The notes under the pieces are model-generated. The model ran no database searches, was not told the origin of the DNA, and worked only from the letters and a program-made list of their open reading frames with translations. Of a DNA stretch of 9,687 nt, positions 5,711 to 9,687 are shown piece by piece; positions within the stretch are counted from its first letter, which is position 1, and every line of letters starts with the position of its first letter. The position numbers and the translations under genes are program-made. Source of the DNA: Chitinophagales bacterium (GTDB lineage Bacteria; Bacteroidota; Bacteroidia; Chitinophagales; UBA8649); contig JADHRO010000064.1 of assembly GCA_016777395.1 (NCBI GenBank), positions 1-9,687 on the forward strand, read 5' to 3'.

Positions 5711-8017
5711 TTAAACCTGCGATTTCTTTGCATAAAACGAGGCCAAAAATAAGGCATTAAAAAATGCAAAAGAGACCATTCCCATTTGTGTCTGCCATAA
5801 GGATTCAGTCACCATATAAATCATAATAACCGAAAGATAAGCGAAGTATAATTTGTTTCTTTCCATCCATGCCATACAATATGAATACCCCATAAAAGCC
5901 AGCAATAAAACGAAGCCGATTACCCCCATTTCAAGAAAAGATTCTAAAAATTGATTCTGTGCATTATACCCTTCCGCCATACCCCTCTCATAATTGATTT
6001 GCTTAAAGGCTTCGCTTAGGGCTTCGGTCGAATTACCTAATCCATTTCCTAAGAAAGGATGTTGTATTATAAGCTTTATGCTTTCTTGCCACACAATAAT
6101 TCTCGAGTCTAATGCACTCAAGATAAATGATCGGCTAAAAACTCCAAAACTTAAAGAAATCAAAGCAAGCAATAAAGTGAAAATAACTATACTAGCGATC
6201 GCTATTCTTTTGTTTTTTATGAAGTTGTAAATTGCGGTTATCAAAGTAAAACCTAAGACAAAATAACCTACCTTCGAGCTACAGAGTAGGACCATGAAAA
6301 TGAAAAATATCAGCATTATCCAGTAGGAAATTCGCCATTCTTCACGCTTCAAATACTTGTAGTTATTGCCTAAAAACAGTATTGCTAAATTATAATACAG
6401 GGAATGCGTCACGGGATTGGCTTTTACATTACTCAATAAGCCTTTGTAGGTAAAACCTTGCCATCCAGCTGTAGGAAATTCAACGAAGGATTGCATTAAA
6501 ATATATACACCAAATCCAAAACATCCAGCGATAAACGCGGTCAATAAGACTCTAGGTTTTATTTGGATAATTGATTCAAATTGGAACATACTGACCCAAT
6601 AGATGAATAGTAAGATATAAATACTTAATTTACTCCAAACTCCTGCAGAATCATAAAAGAACATATGAAGCGCAGATAATATCAACAACAATACAATTAA
6701 GATGGAATAAGGGTGTTTAAGAAATTGTTGAAGCTTACCTACAAAGACCTCCCTCAAGCTATTGCGGAATACAATTAGATTTCTCATGACTAAAGCGATA
6801 AAAGAAAAGACTAAAATTAAGGTAGGGATACTTGCAGAAACTCGATGAAAAGGAATGGAGATAGCCAACAAAAAAATACTAATAGCAAATATGTATTCTA
6901 AAAAAATCGGATAATTCAAATCCTGTGAGAGGTTTTGTAAACTATTGAACATCGTCTTCTTGTTTACTCGTCTGCGATATTTACTAAAGACCAAAAAATC
7001 CAAAGCCATTAGAAAGGCAACACAAATTGAAGAGTTTATTAAAACTACCGCTATACTTCCTAGGTCCTGCGCTGCCAGTGCCGCTAATATTAACAGAATA
7101 GCAAGTCCAAAAAGTAAAAGTGAGGCCTCTGCATGATTAAATCCTATTCTTAGCAATAGATGGTGAACATGATTTCGATCTGCCTTGAATGGAGATTTAG
7201 CCAAGTAATATGGTCGTAAGAAAAACAAGCGCAGGGTATCGGCAATGGGAATGGCCAATGCTGTCAAAGCAACGCCTACCTCAGCGCTGCATTTCGTTAA
7301 AAACAAACTTGAATCACCTGTGTAGGTTTTAATAAAGTTAAAAGCAAATAGAACAGCTAAGAGCCCAATAATCATCGATCCATTATCTCCTAAGAAGACC
7401 CTGGGTTTAAACAAATTAAAACGAAGAAACACCAGCAATGCTGCAAGAATACTCAGCGCAAGAATAAAATAATTAATTAGTCCTGCACTAAACAAGCACA
7501 TCCCTAAAAATCCGATGGCCACAAATCCCATTAAAGCGGCTAGACCATTAATCCCATCAACTAAGTTAAAGGCATTAACCACAAATACGATTATCACCAT
7601 ACAGAGAAGTTGCCCCAAAACATATGGAATTCCATATAAGCTCATGTATTCAGCAAAATGAACCTCCCCAATAAATACCAAAATTGCTGAAATAAAGAAT
7701 TGACCGGCGAATTTTTGAAGAGCATTCATGGGGTGCTTATCATCTACTAGCCCCAAAATGAAGATTCCCGAAACGCCAAATAAAACTCCGGCGCTAGCCA
7801 ATGAAGGCGATGGAATTACAAAACATAGTAAATAGCTAATTATAAATGCAATATAAATGAGCCAACCGCCTACTGGTGGGATACTATCCTTATGTCTCTT
7901 GCGGCCTTGTCCCTTATCTAAATAGTCTATTTTGTTCGCATAAGCGATGAAGCTAGGAAATGCAATATATCCGATAATAAGAATAAGAAACGGTATGAGT
8001 AAAAGCCAAAAACTCAA
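5711..8017 (-). CDS. Fusion of WecA/MraY-type phosphoglycosyltransferase and O-antigen ligase-like protein
   Basis: This is a 768-residue inner-membrane protein. Residues 1-345 form a full polyprenyl-phosphate N-acetylhexosamine-1-phosphate transferase (GT4; WecA/TagO type): PPVGGW (47-52), VDDKHP with D92-D93, NAFNLVDGINGLA (148-160), FLGDNGS (208-214) and the DRNHVHHLLLRIG cytoplasmic loop (280-292). Such enzymes load a sugar phosphate onto undecaprenyl phosphate. After a basic linker (KYRRRVNKK, 346-354) a second multispanning region runs to the end, with O-antigen ligase/Wzy features: CSSKVGYF (579-586), SRIIVWQESIKLI (638-650), HPFLGNGLGNS (653-663) and NAQNQFLE (685-692). The His normally found before NqfL is Q687. 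The start is TTG at 8017; no in-frame ATG precedes the first membrane helix. M356 (codon at 6952-6950) could start the second half alone. Its substrate sugar and acceptor cannot be read from sequence. No other glycan genes are in the window. Confidence 0.88.
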   Translation of the reverse strand: MSFWLLLIPFLILIIGYIAFPSFIAYANKIDYLDKGQGRKRHKDSIPPVGGWLIYIAFIISYLLCFVIPSPSLASAGVLFGVSGIFILGLVDDKHPMNALQKFAGQFFISAILVFIGEVHFAEYMSLYGIPYVLGQLLCMVIIVFVVNAFNLVDGINGLAALMGFVAIGFLGMCLFSAGLINYFILALSILAALLVFLRFNLFKPRVFLGDNGSMIIGLLAVLFAFNFIKTYTGDSSLFLTKCSAEVGVALTALAIPIADTLRLFFLRPYYLAKSPFKADRNHVHHLLLRIGFNHAEASLLLFGLAILLILAALAAQDLGSIAVVLINSSICVAFLMALDFLVFSKYRRRVNKKTMFNSLQNLSQDLNYPIFLEYIFAISIFLLAISIPFHRVSASIPTLILVFSFIALVMRNLIVFRNSLREVFVGKLQQFLKHPYSILIVLLLILSALHMFFYDSAGVWSKLSIYILLFIYWVSMFQFESIIQIKPRVLLTAFIAGCFGFGVYILMQSFVEFPTAGWQGFTYKGLLSNVKANPVTHSLYYNLAILFLGNNYKYLKREEWRISYWIMLIFFIFMVLLCSSKVGYFVLGFTLITAIYNFIKNKRIAIASIVIFTLLLALISLSFGVFSRSFILSALDSRIIVWQESIKLIIQHPFLGNGLGNSTEALSEAFKQINYERGMAEGYNAQNQFLESFLEMGVIGFVLLLAFMGYSYCMAWMERNKLYFAYLSVIMIYMVTESLWQTQMGMVSFAFFNALFLASFYAKKSQV

Positions 8018-8033
8018 GTATGATAATTTTGTG

Positions 8034-8041
8034 TAAAGGTA
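8034..8041 (-). promoter_or_regulatory. Possible -7 box for the transferase-ligase fusion gene
   Basis: The minus strand reads TACCTTTA, seven of eight matches to TAnnTTTG, 16 bases before the TTG start. It is the best candidate in the upstream 250 bases, but no TTTG lies at the right distance. It would give a very short leader. Confidence 0.3.
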
Positions 8042-8209
8042 GGGATTAAAAATTGTTCTATTAACTCATCCAATGGTCCTTATCTAGATTACACCTTAAA
8101 GAATTCATTGGAGAAACACCATACACACTATGAGACTATTTAAGCTAAACACGTAAACCGCAAGCAGGTTTTTAAACCAAATAAGAACATATATGCCAAT
8201 ATATAGGTA

Positions 8210-8240
8210 TTTGATAATAGAATATAAGTCCTTAGTTTTG
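8210..8240 (+). promoter_or_regulatory. Bacteroidota-type promoter of the solo LuxR-type gene
   Basis: A perfect TTTG (-33 element, 8210-8213) is followed after exactly 19 bases by TAGTTTTG (8233-8240), a full match to the -7 box TAnnTTTG recognised by the main sigma factor of this phylum. Transcription would begin near 8247 and leave a leader of about 20 bases before the ATG at 8268. The rest of the 250-base gap back to 8018 is AT-rich with no gene. It holds one small alternating motif, AAACC/GGTTT/AAACC (8155-8178), of unknown meaning. Confidence 0.65.
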
Positions 8241-8489
8241 AGCTAATAAAACATTTAAATTTATTAAATGAAAAATGAGCTAACCAAAAGAGAGCTACAA
8301 GTCCTTAGTTTAATTGCTAAAGGTTATGGTTCAAAAAAAATTGCATCATTACTTTCTATTAGTGTCCGAACCATTGAAACACATCGTAAAAATATTAAGT
8401 TAAAATTTGAGTTCAACAATTTTTACCGGGTTATCAGTTATGCATATGAAAACAAAATCTTGCCTATAGATCCAACTTAATAGAATATA
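8215..8489 (+). repeat. Short direct repeats around the LuxR-type gene
   Basis: TAATAGAATATA occurs at 8215-8226, inside the promoter spacer, and again at 8478-8489, across and just after the stop codon. AAGTCCTTAGTTT occurs at 8226-8238, overlapping the -7 box, and again at 8299-8311, inside codons for QVLSL. The two upstream copies are contiguous. The region is AT-rich, so coincidence is possible. Confidence 0.5.
8268..8480 (+). CDS. Stand-alone LuxR/GerE-type helix-turn-helix protein
   Basis: A 70-residue protein made up almost entirely of one GerE/LuxR DNA-binding domain: LTKRELQVLSLIAKGYGSKK (5-24) with the ELQVL helix, then IASLLSISVRTIETHRKNI (25-43) containing the HTH and recognition helix, and KLKFEFNNFYRVISYAYENK (44-63). 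A stop codon (TAA, 8265-8267) lies directly in front of the ATG, so no receiver or ligand-binding domain is fused. The gene is complete as it stands, with a good promoter at 8210-8240. Proteins of this type bind DNA as dimers. Without a sensor domain this one could be constitutively active, depend on a partner, or be the surviving tail of a larger regulator. It is divergent from the transferase-ligase gene with 250 bases between them, so control of that gene or of itself is possible but not shown. Confidence 0.8.
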   Translation: MKNELTKRELQVLSLIAKGYGSKKIASLLSISVRTIETHRKNIKLKFEFNNFYRVISYAYENKILPIDPT

Positions 8490-8544
8490 CAATACTTTGT
8501 TAAGACCAATAAATTCTGAATCCCAATAGAATTATACCTTGGTC

Positions 8545-8572
8545 GAGCCCCTAGATGAAAATCTGGGGGCTC
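8545..8572. terminator. Hairpin between convergent genes, likely terminator
   Basis: GAGCCCCTAGA (8545-8555) pairs with TCTGGGGGCTC (8562-8572) as an 11-base stem with one wobble pair and a TGAAAA loop. It lies 64 bases after the LuxR-type stop and 5 bases past the aldo/keto reductase stop on the other strand. The stem is GC-rich and strong, but neither side has a clear T run, so efficiency is uncertain. A transcript-end stabilising or attenuating role is also possible. Confidence 0.65.
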
Positions 8573-8577
8573 ATAAT

Positions 8578-9555
8578 TTAAAACCTATGCAAACTGGGCT
8601 TGTTACCCATTACTTCATCAATCTTCTCCATAAGCTCAGTGGTAAGTTTGGGTAAAACTTCAAGCGACTTTAAGTTCTCTTCTAGCTGATGGGTTTTTGT
8701 TGCGCCTAAAATGACCGAACTTACATTGGGGTTTTTCAAACACCAAGCCAAAGACATATTCGTTAAACTCACGCCTAAATCACTTGCCAGATTATGAAGG
8801 GCTTGAACTTTTTCTTGATTTTCGGGAGACCACACTTTGTCCTTGATCCAAGATAATGATTCTATCTCCATTCGACTTCCCTTCGGAATCCCTTTCAAGT
8901 ATTTACCTGTTAAGACTCCGGAAGCCAATGGGCTCCAGACAGTTGTACCCATTCCATAATTTTCAAAAAGCGGCAAATACTCTTTTTCTAATTTACTTCG
9001 CTCAAATAAGTTGTATTGCGGCTGCTCCATACTCGGGCCAATCAAATTATATTTTTCTGCCACCAAATGTGCCTCAGTAATTTGCTGAGCATTCCATTCA
9101 CTTGTTCCCCAGTACAATATTTTACCTTGTTGTATCAAGTTATGCATTGTCCATACAGTTTCAGCTATGGGTGTATCTATATCTGGGCGATGACAATAAA
9201 ACAAATCCAAATAATCGACCTGAAGTCTTCTTAATGCAGCATGACAAGCTTCCACAATATGCTTGCGCATCAAGCCTTTTTGATTGGGTTTATCTCCACC
9301 CCAAAACACTTTACTCGATACTATAAAAGTGGATCTATCCCAATTCATTTTATTAAGAATTTGCCCCATAACTTCCTCGCTTTTGCCAGAGGCATAGGCT
9401 TCTGCATTATCGAAAAAATTTACCCCATTTTCATATGCTATTTGCATAAGCTGCTCACTTGTATTGTCTTGAATCTGACTACCAAATGTCACCCAAGAAC
9501 CAAAAGATAAAGCACTTAGCTGCAAACCGGATTTACCCATTCTTCTATATTCCAT
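8578..9555 (-). CDS. Aldo/keto reductase, Kv-beta-like (AKR6 type)
   Basis: A 325-residue NADPH-dependent oxidoreductase with the full TIM-barrel. The catalytic tetrad is visible: D49 and Y54 in FFDNAEAYASGKSE, K82 in VSSKVFWGG and H122 in YCHRPD. Cofactor and loop motifs include GTSEWNAQQI (150-159), WSPLASGVLTGKY (207-219) and SSVILGATKTHQLEEN (279-294). The pattern through the barrel, including the end EVMGNKP, follows the animal Kv-channel beta subunits and their bacterial relatives such as YghZ rather than other AKR branches. Animal Kv-beta has Asn at the H122 position, and this one keeps the canonical His. YghZ-type enzymes reduce aldehydes such as methylglyoxal; the substrate here is unknown. 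The start is ATG at 9555. The convergent neighbour is separated by the hairpin at 8545-8572. Confidence 0.93.
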   Translation of the reverse strand: MEYRRMGKSGLQLSALSFGSWVTFGSQIQDNTSEQLMQIAYENGVNFFDNAEAYASGKSEEVMGQILNKMNWDRSTFIVSSKVFWGGDKPNQKGLMRKHIVEACHAALRRLQVDYLDLFYCHRPDIDTPIAETVWTMHNLIQQGKILYWGTSEWNAQQITEAHLVAEKYNLIGPSMEQPQYNLFERSKLEKEYLPLFENYGMGTTVWSPLASGVLTGKYLKGIPKGSRMEIESLSWIKDKVWSPENQEKVQALHNLASDLGVSLTNMSLAWCLKNPNVSSVILGATKTHQLEENLKSLEVLPKLTTELMEKIDEVMGNKPSLHRF

Positions 9556-9585
9556 TTTTCAATATTTAATTTTACTCCTTTTTAA

Positions 9586-9616
9586 CAAACTTTTTAAGCA
9601 TTCAATCGTTTACAAA
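9586..9616 (-). promoter_or_regulatory. Probable promoter of the aldo/keto reductase gene
   Basis: On the minus strand a TTTG (9616-9613) is followed after exactly 19 bases by AAAGTTTG (9593-9586), seven of eight matches to the Bacteroidota -7 box TAnnTTTG. Predicted transcription starts near 9579, giving a leader of about 24 bases. An AGGAG at 9579-9575 is about 19 bases before the ATG, too far to be a normal Shine-Dalgarno site. Confidence 0.45.
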
Positions 9617-9639
9617 TTCAATAGCTACAATTATAATCT

Positions 9640-9647
9640 TATTTTTG
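9640..9647 (+). promoter_or_regulatory. -7 box for the gene at the right edge
   Basis: TATTTTTG is a full match to TAnnTTTG and sits 6 bases before the ATG at 9654, so the message would be leaderless or nearly so. The -33 position (TTCA, 9617-9620) is a poor match to TTTG. Confidence 0.45.
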
Positions 9648-9653
9648 CCGAGG

Positions 9654-9687
9654 ATGTTCGAATTTACAAAAGAAATAATCAATAATT
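9654..9687 (+). CDS. Start of an unidentified gene, cut by the window end
   Basis: ATG at 9654 opens a frame (MFEFTKEIINN) that runs without a stop to the end of the window, 11 codons. This is too short to identify. Support comes only from the matching -7 box just upstream and from the divergent layout with the aldo/keto reductase, which leaves a 98-base promoter-like gap. It could also be a chance frame. Confidence 0.4.
   Translation, partial: MFEFTKEIINN

Noticed and set aside
5994..6230. Plus-strand frame of 78 codons inside the fusion gene
   Set aside because: It is antisense to well-conserved ligase-domain codons and has no recognisable domain, so it is a shadow frame. The same applies to frames at 6945-7136, 8856-9510 and 1579-1791.
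8155..8178. AAACC-GGTTT-AAACC alternating motif as an intrinsic terminator or attachment site
   Set aside because: Arms are only five or six bases, there is no gene upstream on the plus strand to terminate, and no integrase or tRNA is nearby.
1..9687. CRISPR array, prophage, insertion sequence, tRNA/rRNA or toxin-antitoxin pair
   Set aside because: No regularly spaced repeats, transposase or integrase motifs, tRNA cloverleaf or rRNA signature seen on either strand. All larger frames are explained by the genes listed.

Overview
The window looks like a chromosomal segment of an AT-rich member of the Bacteroidota. The best evidence is a secreted metalloprotease with a type IX secretion (T9SS) C-terminal sorting domain, a form found essentially only in that phylum. 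Supporting evidence is promoters of the Bacteroidota type (TTTG, 19 bases, TAnnTTTG) and start codons without clear Shine-Dalgarno sequences. I cannot name a genus. Most genes are housekeeping or metabolic. I see no CRISPR array, phage module, transposase, rRNA or tRNA.

Layout. Positions 1-3268 (+) form a tight run of four genes: the 3' part of a YigZ/IMPACT-family gene, a T9SS-exported HEXXH metalloprotease, sufE (sulfur transfer for Fe-S assembly) and an ArsC/Spx-fold CXXC protein. Spacings are 6, 5 and 1 bases, and the run ends at a strong hairpin terminator (3277-3310) shared with the convergent genes. Positions 3309-4764 (-) hold 4-hydroxyphenylpyruvate dioxygenase (tyrosine catabolism) followed by a small DUF2007 protein. 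Positions 4765-5033 are a non-coding divergent region rich in overlapping inverted repeats. Positions 5034-5672 (+) encode endonuclease III, with an incomplete Fe-S cysteine set.

Positions 5711-8017 (-) encode a 768-residue membrane protein. It joins a complete WecA/MraY-type phosphoglycosyltransferase to a complete O-antigen-ligase/polymerase-type domain, and the usual histidine of the second half is replaced by glutamine. Facing away from it at 8268-8480 (+) is a gene that is only a LuxR/GerE helix-turn-helix, with a textbook Bacteroidota promoter and short direct repeats around it. A hairpin at 8545-8572 separates it from a convergent aldo/keto reductase of the Kv-beta/AKR6 type (8578-9555, -). 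The right edge holds the first 11 codons of another gene (9654 onward, +) behind a good -7 box.

Working together: the first operon mixes redox/Fe-S functions with an exported protease. The 5.7-8.5 kb part pairs a lipid-linked glycan enzyme fusion with a possible solo regulator. The most unusual item is the fusion, which places the first (priming) and last (ligation/polymerisation) membrane steps of lipid-linked glycan assembly in one polypeptide. I found no convincing evidence of a whole new multi-gene system.
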